From the NCBI GenBank assembly GCA_018398765.1, contig JAHBMJ010001351.1, positions 6,194 through 32,287 on the forward strand: a DNA stretch of 26,094 bases. Direction: 5' to 3'. Shown here piece after piece: positions 1 through 10,964 of the stretch. The notes under the pieces were generated by a model. The model searched no databases. It was not told where the DNA came from and saw nothing but the letters and a program-made list of their open reading frames with translations. The stretch's first letter is position 1. Each line of letters begins with the position of its first letter. This DNA is from Chromera velia (lineage: Eukaryota > Sar > Chromeraceae). A program made the position numbers and the translations under genes.

Positions 1-69
1 TGTCTCTCCCCCCCCCTCTCTCGCTCTCTCTCATTCTTTCGTGTCCCTGACGAACCCCTCACCGTGCAG

Positions 70-118
70 GGGAGGATCCTTGGAAGGCTGTGGAGGGAGC
101 GGAGGCAGAGTCAGTAGA
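70..118 (+). CDS. Possible upstream exon of the adaptor-tail gene (DPW motif)
   Basis: A pyrimidine-rich stretch (1-60) ends in GTGCAG at 64-69, a good splice acceptor. The following 49 bases are open in one frame and read EDPWKAVEGAEAES. DPW is an AP-2-binding motif of epsins, which would suit the downstream tail. A GT at 119 leaves two bases of a codon, and the exon at 411 needs exactly that phase. The donor (GTGGCA) is weak, however, and a GTAGAG at 114 gives the wrong phase. This is a low-confidence exon proposal. Confidence 0.25.
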
Positions 119-410
119 GTGGCAGCTAAATGAAAAGACGCATTCTAAATGAATGAATGAATGAATGAATGAGTGGATGAATAAGTGCTGCTTTTGCCTT
201 TTTTGATTGCCGGGGTGTCCATCCGCATCCCTCTCCCTCCCTCTGTCCGTCCGTCCTTCTCTCTTTCTCTTCTCCTGCTAAGAAGTCGACTTACTCTTTC
301 ATCTATTTCCCCTGTTCTGTCAGTCCTTGCCTTGCCCCCCCGTTTTTGTGAGAGTGAAGAGAAAGGTCCTTGCATTGCTTGCCTTGGTTTCCGTTTTGTT
401 ACCCATGCAG

Positions 411-1495
411 TCCCCCGAAGTCTCGGAGGGACCAGCCAGAGAAGGAGAAGAAGGAACGGAGGAGGTCCAAAAGTCCTAAGGGGGGGCGAGGCGGAGGAAA
501 AGGAAAAGTGGAGAAGCCGAAGGAAAAACCGGCAGAGGACGTGGATTTTCTGTCAGGGTTAGTGTGTGTGGGTGCATGGGTGAGCGGGCGGGAGTCATGT
601 GATATGAGTGCAGTTTCTGAAGCAGAAGGAGGGACAGAAGGAGAAGACTTGTGGTTTGTTTTGTGGTTGCAGATATCATTGATTTTCCTTGTTTCTCCAG
701 TCGTCCGCTTTCTCTTGGATTCTTGCCTGGTGCTTTTCCGTCCATGCCCAGGTCTGATTCTAATCTCTGTCGCTGTCACTCTGTGTCTCTCTGTCTCTCT
801 TTCTTACTGTCTCTTACTGGTTCTCGGCTCACTGCTTCTTTCTCTCTTCTCTTCTCTTCCTGTCCCGCTGTGCAGATTTGGCTCTGCAGATCCGTTCGCA
901 GCTGTGCCTGCGAGCGCTGGAGGGGGGGGGGCAGATCCCTTCGGCTCTCCCGCGCCTCAAGCGGCGGCAGCTGGAGGGAGCGCAGGCGCCGGGGGAGGTG
1001 GGGATGCCCTCGCAGGTTTGGGTGACCTCTGGAGCTCCCCTGCCCAGCCTGCTCCTGCTCCCTCCGCTGCTCCTCAGGCGAATCCACTTCAGACAGCGCC
1101 TGCAGGTGCGGGGTCTCAGCAAGGTTGGTTCGTCTATTTATCGGTGTCTCGGTGTGAGTTTCCTCTTTCTTTGTCAAGATTGAATGAGGAGGGTCTTCAG
1201 ATCAGTGAGAGTGAGGAGATCAGGGTCTGAGAGACAAGCAGGGCATTCGGGTTGGAAGCGCATGTATGAGACGTGTACGTTGACTGTGCTCTATGCGGCC
1301 TCCGCAAGTATTGCCTTTCGGTCCCAACGCCCTTTCCTTCCATCAACCGGGTACAGCTAGGAAAACGTTATTTATTTATGGCTCACTCCTAGCTCCACCG
1401 CGTTCCTTTCCTTTCCTTTCCTGCGTAGGAGGCCCTGTCTGTCTTTCTTCCTTTCTTTCTTCCTTTCTTTCTTCCTTCCTTTCTTTCTTTCTTTC

Positions 1496-1549
<54 letters not shown>

Positions 1550-3388
1550 TCTGGTCAGATCCTTCTTTCTCTGGCGGTATGCTTTAGTGGCCCCCTCAGG
1601 TATGCGAATCTTTATTCTTCTTCGTGTTCTTTCTGCACTGCATGGTGGCTCTCTTTCTCTTTCTCTTTCTGGCTGCTGCAGGGGCCGCGTCAGGAGGGTT
1701 CATGTCTGCACCGGGTGGAGCGGGTGCTCTGGGTGACCTCTCCTCCATCCCCCTAGAGTCTCTGCTTGGCCCTCAGGGTGCGGCAGGAGGAGGAGGGGGG
1801 GCATCTGCCGCATCGGGTCAGCAGCAGGCGGGGGCAGGAGTGGGTGGTGTGGGTATGGGTGGTGTGATGGATGAGTCGGCGCTGATAAAGGCGAAGGGTG
1901 AGGCTGCCGTGGAGAGTATTGGGCGCCTTTTCGGGTCTAGAGAAGAGGCCTTGCGCATGGGTGCGTGGGTTGGTTTTTGCGGGGAGGGATGAGGTGCATG
2001 TATGTGCATGAATCCGTGTGCAAGGGGTTCCTGTTTCTTACAACGCATGGGGAAGTCCTTCCCCGACTCCCTTGTGTCTTGTGTAGCCGTGCATGTGGGT
2101 GCTGAGTGTGAAGCCTGACACACACAAAAGATGTGTGAGTGACACGGCAGGCACCCTGGTTGTCTCTCTCTTCCATCCATCCAATGTCTTATCTTCTTTG
2201 TGTCTGCGGGTGAGAGAGGCTGACCGCGAGAGGTTGAAGGCAGCGTTTGTGTTGCCAGAAATGGACAGGTTCAAGTTGGGTCCCGGACAGACCGGCACAT
2301 GTTTAATCAGACCTGGAAGGAAAGTTTGTCACTTCCCAACTTCATCACACTCGCTTGCGTCATTCGTGTTCTTCTCTCTCTGTCTTTCTCCCTCCCTCTC
2401 TGCAGGTTTCGGTGCTCCCTCTTACACTCCTACTGTCGTTCCTTTCGGTCTCTCCTCTGTGCCCCCCAGCGGACAGCAACAGCAAATGGGGACACAGAGG
2501 GGGGCGGTGGGGTCCTTCGACATCGACATGCAAGGTGCGCTGCTGACTACCGGGACGGGAGCGGGGGGAGCAGCAGCCACATCCAAGCCTCAGCAGGGAG
2601 GCACTCTGGGGTCCGACTTGCTGAACATGGGTGCGAATTTCTCTCTGTCTGCGGGTGGGGGGCAGCAACAGCCAACGGGAATGGGAATTGGGATGGGAGG
2701 CATGAGGGCCAATCCTTTCACTCACCAGCAACAACAGCAGCAAAGACAGATTCCTACGCCGGCCCAGTTCCCGTCCTACGGCACGTCCCCGTCTCCTTCG
2801 TTTCCTTCTGCTGCCTCTTCCTCGTCTGCCAGTGGTAACACAGGAATGATGCAGATGCAGATGGGGGGGGCGGGAATGCACCCCCGACAGCAGCCCCAAG
2901 TCACGCACGGAGGTTCGATGCAGTGGCCTGGGGCCTTCCCGCATCACCAAGGGGGATTCCCTGGGGGTCCCACTGCCGTTGCTGGTACTTCGATACAGGC
3001 TGGGGGGGATGCGGGGAGTGCCATAGCAGCCATCGCAGTAAGAGGGTTGGATTTCGGTCACGGGGGCACACCCATGGGCATGGGAACACACGGAAGTGCC
3101 AATGTGGGTGCGGGGGGGACGGCCCGCATGCAGGGAGTGCATCATGGGGGGGGCATCACCGGCTCAAGTCCGATGTCCGGCAGTGGTACACGTATGAGTG
3201 GAGGGGGGTTAGGTGGAGCTGGGGGCAATGCTGGAAGGGGTTCGTTTGAATTTGACGCCTTCAGTCTGGCCAAGATCGGAGGTTCAACAACGGGCCCGGC
3301 ATCGGGGCCCGGCCATGCTCAGCCGTTCCCCGCAGCAGCGGGGTCGGCAGCTCCGATGGCGAACGACAGTTTTGTCTTCGGTGCATGA
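411..3388 (+). CDS. 3' part of a gene for a clathrin-adaptor/epsin-like protein (disordered tail)
   Basis: I model four exons: 411-557, 876-1123, 1682-1960 and 2406-3388, ending in TGA. Junction phases agree (2, 1, 1), the introns start GTTAGT, GTTGGT and GTGCGT, and each ends in a pyrimidine tract plus CAG. The product opens with a Lys/Arg-rich stretch (KEKKERRRSKSPK), followed by DVDFLSGFGSADPF and ADPFGS, then Gly/Ala/Gln/Met-rich sequence. A short ordered-looking segment (KAKGEAAVESIGRLFGS) sits in exon 3, an NPF followed by poly-Gln in exon 4, and the C-terminus is SFVFGA. DPF/DPW motifs bind the AP-2 ear and NPF binds EH domains, so an endocytic adaptor (epsin or AP180-like) is the best guess. 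An ArfGAP/FG-repeat protein is an alternative. The ENTH/ANTH or other defining domain is not in the window, so the family is inferred. The gene is 5'-partial here. Confidence 0.55.
1436..1551 (+). repeat. Intronic CTTT/TC/CA microsatellite
   Basis: A compound simple repeat: CTTT/CTTC units, then TC dinucleotides, then CA dinucleotides. It lies in the intron between exons 1123 and 1682 and lengthens the polypyrimidine region. The overlapping Ser/Leu-rich open frame is only repeat translation. Confidence 0.9.
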
Positions 3389-4990
3389 GAACAAACGAAG
3401 GACAACAAAGAAGGAAAATAGGAAAGAGGAAGCCATGCAGGGCTGGAGGTGTGGTGCACGTTTTCTTCGTACACGGGTGTGAGGGTGCTTATGGGGTGCA
3501 GTGCGTTTGTGTGCGTGTGAGGATTGCATGTCTCTTTTGAAATGAATTGCTGAAGGGGGAGGGCCCAGGGGGGGGGAGCGGTTGGTTGTACGGTAGGGGG
3601 TGGAGGGAAGGAGTGTCGTCATGCGGCGATACAGGGATTCGTTCTCTCTTTCTTTCTTTGCATCATGTGTTTCTCTTCCTCCCTATCCTCCTTCCTTGCT
3701 CCGTTGTGCATTGGTTGGGTGACGAGCTCCCCCCCGGGATGCCCTTCTTCTTCTTCTTCTTCTTTTTAAGAATTCATACGAACAAGGACTTTTGGTCGGG
3801 GTGGACGGGCGGGCGGGCGGGCTGAGGGATTGAATCCTTGGCCAGCTTTGGAGGGAGAAGGAAGGGTGCATGCAGTTTTTGTTTTCTTCTTCTCCTTCTT
3901 TTCACCCTCCTCACCGCCGAACAAATCTGACCACAGCTTTTCTGCAGCAGGAAGAATGAAGAGAGAGAGATTCGACTGCCAGACATTTCCATCCCCCCCC
4001 CCTGTCCGTCCATCTTTCAAACAGCAGATGGCCGCCCCAGGGTACCCCCCTCCCTCTATCCGTCCCTTTGAATGCATCCATCCATCACTTAGGACTCTTT
4101 CGTTTCACCCAAAATTCGTTTCTTTCTTTCGTCGCTCCACCTACAGACTGGCTGCTTCTCCGTCCGCTTTGCCTGGCTGGCTGTGCGTCTTTTGATTCTC
4201 AACCAGGCAGGCGTTTTGTTTGTGTTCGATGCTCTGAATTCGGCCCATGCAGCTATCCATTCCGTCATACGCTCTGTCCCGCTTCCTTCATCTTCCTTTC
4301 TTTCTTTTCTTTTCTTCCAGGCTGTCTCCTTTTTTTGCCTTATTCTCACTCCATCCTTGACGTCTTGATCGATGCAGTCTGGAGTGGTACATGATCGTCG
4401 TTGATTTCTTGAAGGGTACCCAGTGGGCTGCCGGCAGGAGCATTCAGGTACCGTCAGAGCAACGGCTCACTAGGCGCCATCAATCAATCGGCGAGTTTGA
4501 ATGAATCCATCCATCCATCCCATCAGCATCCATCCAGCCAAACATACGAATTTGATTGATTCGATTCCACGTACGTTCGTCTGCACTCATGCAGACAGAC
4601 AGCGTTCGAGACCCCCCGTACGCTCTACCCTCTACCCTCATGACTTTCTATATGATCCCTGCCTGAAAGGAGGCAGAGACTAAAATCGCCCGACTGCATT
4701 GCTGCATGCTCAGGCGATGCTCATTCAGACTTCTTTCGTGGCATCCACTGCTAGATCCACTGTCCTGCATAGACGGCAGAGCACGCCATCTTCTTGTCGA
4801 AATGCAAGAACGAGAGCTTCAAGAGCTTGCATTCACACAGGAAGAGTGTGAGTGCTTCCCATGCATGCATACTGTTTTCCTCTAGCGCTGGTTGAGACGT
4901 ATACATCCAGGTCACGCCCCGTCCATGCAAAATCAATTACAATTTATATAAATAATCATCTGCAATATGATTTGCATTTTTGTTGTACTA
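3389..4990. other. Intergenic: 3' flank of the adaptor gene, low complexity, no gene seen
   Basis: After the TGA at 3386-3388 comes a presumed 3' UTR and then C/T-rich and microsatellite sequence, including TTC units near 3744-3764, GGGC units near 3805-3823 and CATC units near 4507-4540. Open frames here are short, overlap on both strands and show no family motif. I recognise no RNA gene and no clear polyadenylation signal. Confidence 0.6.
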
Positions 4991-5016
4991 TAGTTGCTAT
5001 ACTTTTGCCTGAATTA

Positions 5017-5040
5017 TTATTGATTGATTGATTGATTGAT
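5017..5040 (-). repeat. (ATCA)n simple tail of the LINE remnant
   Basis: Read on the minus strand this is a run of ATCA units lying just past the 3' end of the truncated LINE-type reading frame (stop at 5087). Short simple-repeat tails instead of poly(A) are known for several non-LTR retrotransposon clades, so this probably marks the element's 3' end. Confidence 0.5.
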
Positions 5041-5086
5041 ATGTTCCGCCCTAGGGCCTTCCCGCTATGTCTATCTGTCGCCAGAG

Positions 5087-5890
5087 CTAGCAGGGCGGGG
5101 CGTTCCCCAGCCTAAGCTGAGGTATCAGACCCCGCCCTCGGGGCCCGCCAGAGTCTGTTGCCCTGGCCGCTGCTGCATGATTATTCGTTTTTCGAGCCAC
5201 GGCTTTGGATCCGCGTTGGCTTTCCGGCCTGAAAATTGATCTGAAACGGCATGTGATTTGGGCTTCCTCGCTCTTTTTGTTTGCTTTATCAATCTTCTTC
5301 TGCGGCTCCCTCCTTCCCCACCCTAACGCTCCTTCGGTCGTTTCTAAGTTATCAATTGTCTCCTCATATTTTTTTGTTAGTCTCTCGATCGCCCGCTGCC
5401 TTCCGGTGATTCCTGCATGTCTGGCCGCCAGAGCGTCTCCCTCTATGTGTCCGTACCGTCCTGAACACTCCTCAAACACCCTCCGTCTGAATGACGCCCA
5501 TCCCAAAAACTTATCCACTCCGGCATGACATTCATTCAACAGAAAACAGAAAAGCGTCGAGTTGTCCCTTTTTCCTTCTTCTTTGTTAAGCCCTTCTCTT
5601 TCTGTGGCTGCCTTTCTGGCTCTTTCTTCTATCTTGCTGTCCTATTTCTCTTCTATCTTTCTGAACATCTCTGCTCTCTCTCTGTCAAAAACAGGACATT
5701 CTGTCACCAGATGGATTTCATCTTCCACCACCTCGATTCCCAACCACCCTCGACAGAACTGGCACATCCTTTTCTGTAACGGCACTTTCTCTCCCCCCCT
5801 TACCAGAATTTTTCCCTGAGTCGCAGCCACAGCCCTGTCTCCCACCCTGCATGCTGCTTTCCTCTTGTGTTCTGCTCTCCCATTACACTG
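5087..5890 (-). pseudogene. 5'-truncated non-LTR (LINE) retrotransposon, C-terminal zinc-finger region of the RT ORF
   Basis: The minus strand is open from 5890 to 5087 in one frame except for a TAG at 5642-5644. The first part reads KVPLQKRMCQFCRG followed by VEDEIHLVTECPVFDRER. This gives CX2C-X14-HX4C, the zinc-binding motif (zf-RVT type) found after the reverse transcriptase and thumb in LINE polyproteins. After the stop the same frame continues with a charged region (KIEERARKAATERE), then HAGVDKFLGWASFRRRV and a helical Lys/Glu-rich stretch. The RT catalytic domain and endonuclease are absent: upstream on this strand a TAA at 5891-5893 ends the homology. It is a dead, 5'-truncated copy, the usual product of incomplete target-primed reverse transcription. 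The zinc-finger call is firm; the clade is not determined. Confidence 0.7.
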
Positions 5891-6237
5891 TTAATATTTA
5901 GGCTATCATTATCAAGACTATTAGTCTGGTTATATATAGCTATAGCAATATACAGGACAACAGAGAGTTGTCATACGGTTGGAAAACGGCTGGAAGGGCT
6001 TTAAGGTGAGAAGGAGGGCTCTGCTGTTATATTAGCCTGTTAAACACATTGCCAACAATTAAGCGGCACGGGACAGATTCGATGTTCCCGGCTCGGCGCG
6101 TTGGTGCCGTAAAAACCACGCCGGGCCCGGGACTATATTTTTCGTGGGATCGTGATTTCCGTCGTTTGAATGCACGGCTTCCGAGTCGTTCCGCAAGCCA
6201 GGCTTCGCCTTGCCGGGGCCCTGTGCCTCGGTTTTTG

Positions 6238-6474
6238 TTCAATATTACCCCCCCGTGCACCCTATGAAATTACATGACATTTCAACGTCAGCTTAACGTC
6301 AGCTTAGCATATCATGTTTCACGCATACATGCAGGTGGGATCCATGTGGATCCATGGCGGTGTGGTCAATATTACTCCCCCGTGCACCCTACGAAATCGC
6401 GTGATATTTCAACATCAGCTTAGCTTGTCATGTTTCACGCATGCATCCAGGTGGTATCCATGCAGATCTATGGC
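6238..6474. repeat. Tandem duplication, about 127-bp period
   Basis: Two diverged copies start at the AATATTAC at 6241 and 6368. Both contain CCCCCGTGCACCCTA, then TTTCAAC(G/A)TCAGCTTA and CATGTTTCACGCAT. Copy 1 has an extra internal repeat of AACGTCAGCTTA. No coding potential is evident. Confidence 0.75.
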
Positions 6475-6546
6475 ATGCCATGTAGTGTCCTACCTCCCGA
6501 CGCCGTCCCGCCGCCGCCGTTCGGTCCTTCTCGCATGTGCGTATCA

Positions 6547-7475
6547 TTTCAAACAATTAGAGGGCTTGATGGTGTGAGTGAGAGAGAAGCGAAAGTGGCA
6601 GTCTCTTTAAGAGTGCTCTGCTGTAGGTGGAAAAGGGGGGGGGTTAACCGTACTGACAAGTTGCTGACCTCTTTCAATAAAGAAACAGGGAGGCCAGACA
6701 GCAAACACCTGCATTGAGGTACAGTGCAGCAAATATGTATAGATATGCTCTGATGGCATACAGGTCGCAGTCCTTCCCGAAATGACCCCTCATGATGGCC
6801 TGAGTGGTCATTTCAGGAAATAGAAAAGGTATGACAGACCCATTAAAGGTAAACAAATAGAGCAGTGCCACTATCTCAAAAAGGGTTTCAAACAATTAGA
6901 GGACTTGATGGTGTGAGTGAGAGAGAAGCAAAAGTGTCAGTCTCTTTAAGAGTGCTCTGCTGCAGGTGGAAAGGGGGGGGGGTTAACCGTACTGACAAGT
7001 TGCTGACCTCTTTCAATGAAGAAACAGGGAGGCCAGACAGCAAACACCTGCATTGAGGTATAGTGCAGCAAATATGTGTAGATACGCTCTGATGGCATGC
7101 AGGTCGCAGTCCTTCCCGAAATGACCCCTCAGGACGGCCTGAGTGGTCATTTCAGGAAATAGAAAAAGTATGACAGACCCATTAAAGGTAAACAAATAGA
7201 GCAGTGCCACTATCTCAAAAAGGGTTTCAAACAATTAGAGGGCTTGATGGTGTGAGTGAAAGAGAAGCAAAAGTGTCAGTCTCTTTAAGAGTGCTCTGCT
7301 GCAGGTGGAAAGGGGGGGGGGTCAACCGTACTGACAAGTTGCTGACCTCTTTCAATGAAGAAACAGGGAGGCCAGACAGCAAACACCTGCATTGAGGTAC
7401 AGTGCAGCAAATATATGTAGATATGCTCTGATGGCATGCAGGTCGCAGTCCTTCCTGAAATGACCCCTCACGACG
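6547..7475. repeat. 339-bp tandem repeat array, about 2.7 copies
   Basis: Units begin at the TTTCAAACAATTAG at 6547, 6886 and 7225, an exact period of 339 bp. The third unit ends near 7475, where it diverges into unique sequence. Copies differ by scattered substitutions (for example CATGATGG versus CAGGACGG) and all contain a run of 9-11 G. Because 339 is a multiple of three, short frames repeat in register: a hydrophobic 73-codon minus-strand frame in the first two unit junctions and a 63-codon plus-strand frame. No family is recognised. It is best treated as a small satellite. Confidence 0.9.
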
Positions 7476-7479
7476 CCAG

Positions 7480-8352
7480 GCCATACCAATAATGAACACT
7501 AGCGTACATATTCTTACCATAGAGAGGTCCAAAAGGTTTAAATATCGTGAACGTCAAACAGTCAGAAACGGTTACAGTCTGTGTGGATGCACTGTTTCTG
7601 CATATATGAACATACAGGGGAAAAACCCACTAAACATACAAATAGAGGCTCTGCCCGGCTTTTCACAGTCGTGTGGGGGACTGCCTGCCTGCAGGGATAC
7701 ACATGTATGCATAGAATCCAAAATCGCTCAGAGAGGAGTACCAGTCTGTGCATGCACAGTTGCTTTCGTTGGCTACCTATTCCGTTTCTCACTGGACTGT
7801 AGCAGCCCAAGCCATAGATCTTTGCAGTTATGACTGAAAAAATTGATCCCCTATCTGGCTGTGTGGTGTGAGCATGCAGTTGACAGAGGAGACGGACATG
7901 CTGCTCTGGCTCATCTAAATCTGTTTGTTTGAGTGTCTAACTGTTGACTTCTTGTGGTATGGACCCCATATGTTCTGAAGTACTCTTGTCACACTTTCAT
8001 TTACCATGGTGATTGATTGGTGCGAGAGAGAATACATACCTACATGAAGCATCGCTACTTTCAAACAGAACACATGCAGACATACATATATGCAGATAGA
8101 CCGTTCGATGCATCCAAGTCAAAAATTGATCAAGAGTTAGATGGCCCCGAAGAGCAGTGTTACAGTTGTCCTGCAGTGTTCATTCTCGGTATGGCCTCGC
8201 GGTATCTGACGCACGCGAAGCGTGAAGCATGCGAATGGCCCGGAAAGCGAAATTTGGGGCTTTCGAAAGATCACGATGCGGCGAGGTCGTCCATACCACT
8301 TTTCCATCAAAATGTTCGAGGAAATCATGCATGCCCATGCGTTTCCAGAGCA
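7480..8352. other. Unassigned sequence with a possible ORF fragment
   Basis: No gene is recognised. One plus-strand frame at 8222-8360 reads like protein (EIWGFRKITMRRGRPYHF, then KMFEEIMHAHAFPEQLF). It is cut at 8360 by the hAT-like insertion. Upstream the frame is closed by a TGA, so this is at most one exon or a decayed remnant. The WGFRKI string slightly recalls heat-shock-factor-like domains, but the rest does not fit and I assign no function. Confidence 0.3.
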
Positions 8353-8360
8353 ATTGTTTT
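8353..8360 (+). repeat. Left 8-bp target site duplication of the hAT-like element
   Basis: ATTGTTTT here is repeated exactly at 9166-9173, on the other side of the element. Eight base pairs is the hAT target-duplication length. Confidence 0.65.
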
Positions 8361-9165
8361 TAGAGTTGCTTTTTTCTCCAGTGACGACCCCTCTCTACCG
8401 GTAATTACCGGATTACGGGTAATTAACTCCAATTACCAAGCTTTGCCGGGGAAAAAATGAGAAAAAAAATCAGCTTAAAAAAAAAAACAAAATCGCCTGT
8501 GGCACAACCTGGCGCAACCCCCAATCTACAGTTTTCAACACTTGTTTTAACGTTTTTGACACTTAAGAATCAAGTTAGAATTTAAACAAAAATTTAAAAT
8601 ATCTGTTTGCCTGATTGTTTGACTCAGACGAGAGTCTGTGCCTATCTGTCAGTATCTGACTGCCTTTCGAATCTCGGTGTCTCTGCCTGCCTTATCTTAG
8701 TTTCAGCTTTGCTGACATCTGTGTCTGCCTCATTGTCTTCCAAATCTCGGCGTGTGTACCTATCTTGCACTTACTTTTGTCTCTGCCATTCTGTGCATTT
8801 AATTTAATTAATTTTATGTCTGTCGAGGCTAGTCAAGGCATACTAGCTGTTCTCTTTAAGACTTATACACGCTTCTGTTTGATTGACTGCCATCTTGATG
8901 TATCTTGTGTACTATTAATTCTGGTCGGACCCGGACAACTTATACATCTAGGTTACGCACACATAGCTAGTAACACAGTGCCCATCTGGATCCATCTGGT
9001 TTGCCGAACTTGCCGTTAGCTAGTCTTACTAGCCTAAAAAGCTTAGATTGATTATAGTGACTATTGGTACCAGCGACTCTACCAGTAGTAGCCGGCAATT
9101 CTACCGGTAATTAGCAGTTGACCGGTAATCAGTTTACTTTACCACCGGAAAAATCGGTAACCCTG
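8361..9165. mobile_element. Non-autonomous hAT-like DNA transposon (805 bp)
   Basis: The element is bounded by an exact 8-bp duplication (ATTGTTTT). The left end reads TAGAGTTGCTTTTTTCTCC and the reverse complement of the right end reads CAGGGTTACCGATTTTTCC. They align as imperfect terminal inverted repeats, and the right end carries the hAT-type CAGGG terminus. Subterminal ACCGGTAATTACCGG-type motifs recur in both ends (near 8397-8440 and 9088-9150). The interior is AT-rich and contains no transposase frame, so the copy would depend on a transposase supplied elsewhere. The ends are diverged, so it is not recent. Confidence 0.6.
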
Positions 9166-9173
9166 ATTGTTTT
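9166..9173 (+). repeat. Right 8-bp target site duplication of the hAT-like element
   Basis: An exact repeat of the ATTGTTTT at 8353-8360. It directly follows the CCCTG right terminus of the element. Confidence 0.65.
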
Positions 9174-9321
9174 TAAGTGCCCTCTAAAGCTTTGCAGCTT
9201 TGCTTTCCAGATCATATTTTGAATTGTAGTTTCGCAACACAACTGAGCTCGTGCCACTTAAAAAAATATAATCAAGATGATTTTTATGTGCGGCAACGTT
9301 TTTCAAGAGACCATTAATTTT

Positions 9322-9369
9322 AGACCATCCACGTCTGTGGCGTACACGGTTAAAACACCGTCCAGATAT
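9322..9369. repeat. Dispersed repeat, copy A (pair with 9778-9829)
   Basis: About 48 bp, sharing GTACACGGT, ACACCGTCCAGATAT and neighbouring bases with 9778-9829. On the minus strand both copies sit in open frames containing ISGRC(F/L)(N/D)RV followed by basic residues and RG. This suggests a decayed coding repeat of unknown type. Confidence 0.5.
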
Positions 9370-9777
9370 ATCCCAGTAAGGCTCAAACCAAGAAGGAATG
9401 ACTAAGAATGATTCCAATAGCTTGGCAGGACTGCGTCTAGAACCGCGTCTTGGAAAGACGTTTGTGCGGCATGCATGGCGCGCCCCATTATTTCAGGCGT
9501 CATTTAGGCCGCCCCTCGTCATGCCACCCACTCCTATAAAGATTCCTATAAAGCTCTCTAAGCCTCAAACCTCCATACCATTGTGATACCAAGCATATAT
9601 CCAAGCATTTAAATATTAGCAAACATTCTTTTGCCAGCTTTGAAAGCCTGTCTAGAATGCCCAAAATGGTCGGTACTGAAGGTGCCAAAAAAGTACTTAA
9701 AATATTTTTTTTTTCGGTACCGGGGGTCGGTATCAGATTTTGGTATTTAACTTTGTCAGGATTTAACAACTCTGCAA

Positions 9778-9829
9778 GAGACCGTCCACGCTTGCGGAGT
9801 ACACGGTCAAGACACCGTCCAGATATGCG
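9778..9829. repeat. Dispersed repeat, copy B (pair with 9322-9369)
   Basis: The direct counterpart of copy A, in the same orientation and about 456 bp away. It lies within a 127-codon minus-strand open frame (9500-9883) of unknown nature. Confidence 0.5.
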
Positions 9830-9889
9830 GCTTCGGCTTTCAAAACACCGTAAATGATCTGCGCCTATGGCGCAGACTTTCAAGCTTAT

Positions 9890-10929
9890 CCAAAAATACG
9901 ATTTAAACTTTCAAGTGGTAGTGGTAGTTTTTATACACTGGTCTGGCCGTCTGTCTGCTTGCAGTCTTCGTTTGTCCTCCCTATGTATTTTCGGCCTGCT
10001 TCCTGCAAAAGCCCTGCTTTGCTCTAGAGTGGCCGACTGGTGGTGCTTGCTCTCATAAACCATATACACCGTTCCCGCTGCAATGCTGCGTGCCTGGAAG
10101 GGAAACAGTTGTTCAGAGTTTTTGAGAGCCTCCTTACAGCTGCTTCGTTGGGCTGGTCTGGATTTTTTTTGTTCGTTGAGGGTACTAGGAGTGCCGCAAC
10201 ACCCTAATACCAGTAGGCAGCAGCGACAGAGAGTTCAAGGCACTGGCTCTCTCTTCTTTACTAGCTTCTTTAAGGGCAGAGCTAGACATGCAGTTGTGGA
10301 AGAGGTCTGCACACAGCGGGCGGGGGCTATCGCTTTTTCACATTTCCCTCCTCTTGCGAAGCTCACCCCCCTTCAACAAGCTTTTCCCTCCTCTCATCAC
10401 ATGTTTGTGTTTCTTCTTTACAACAAATCTGCCTCTGGTCTCTACTCCTTTTCTGTCCTCCCTTGATCTGCTCTCACAGTAACCGATGGCTCTCTGTTCG
10501 GTTTCTTACGTCTGCTTTTATTTAACCCATAAGGCGAAAGCAGTGCTCTGTCTGTTGAATGTAACGACCACAAACTTTGTGTACATGATTCTTGTATTCG
10601 GTGTGTTGATGACTTCATGCATAGATTTTTTTCATGTGTCAAGTGGCTGGATGAAAGAGAATTCCTGCACTGCCTGGCTAAGCTGGAATCCATTTATTCA
10701 AATGATTGTAACTGTCCACTTCCCGGTGTAAGTACATCTGAACTCCTCATCTGTAATGACATTGTCATTCAATCGCTTCTATACTCGCATCCGGCCTGTC
10801 TCTTTGATGCCTGTCTCCCAATTCTAGAAAGTGATTAACTCATCAACTCCACCGGCGACTTAACAAACAACAACTATGCAAGTATGTGCCGTCCGGGAGG
10901 TTAGCACTCCAACTGGGGTTAGGCATCCT

Positions 10930-10964
<35 letters not shown>

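Noticed and set aside
145-1230. Several overlapping frames at the left end, including a 286-codon plus-strand frame
   Set aside because: The long frame reads through an intron (558-875) whose length happens to be a multiple of three. Only the exon parts are supported.
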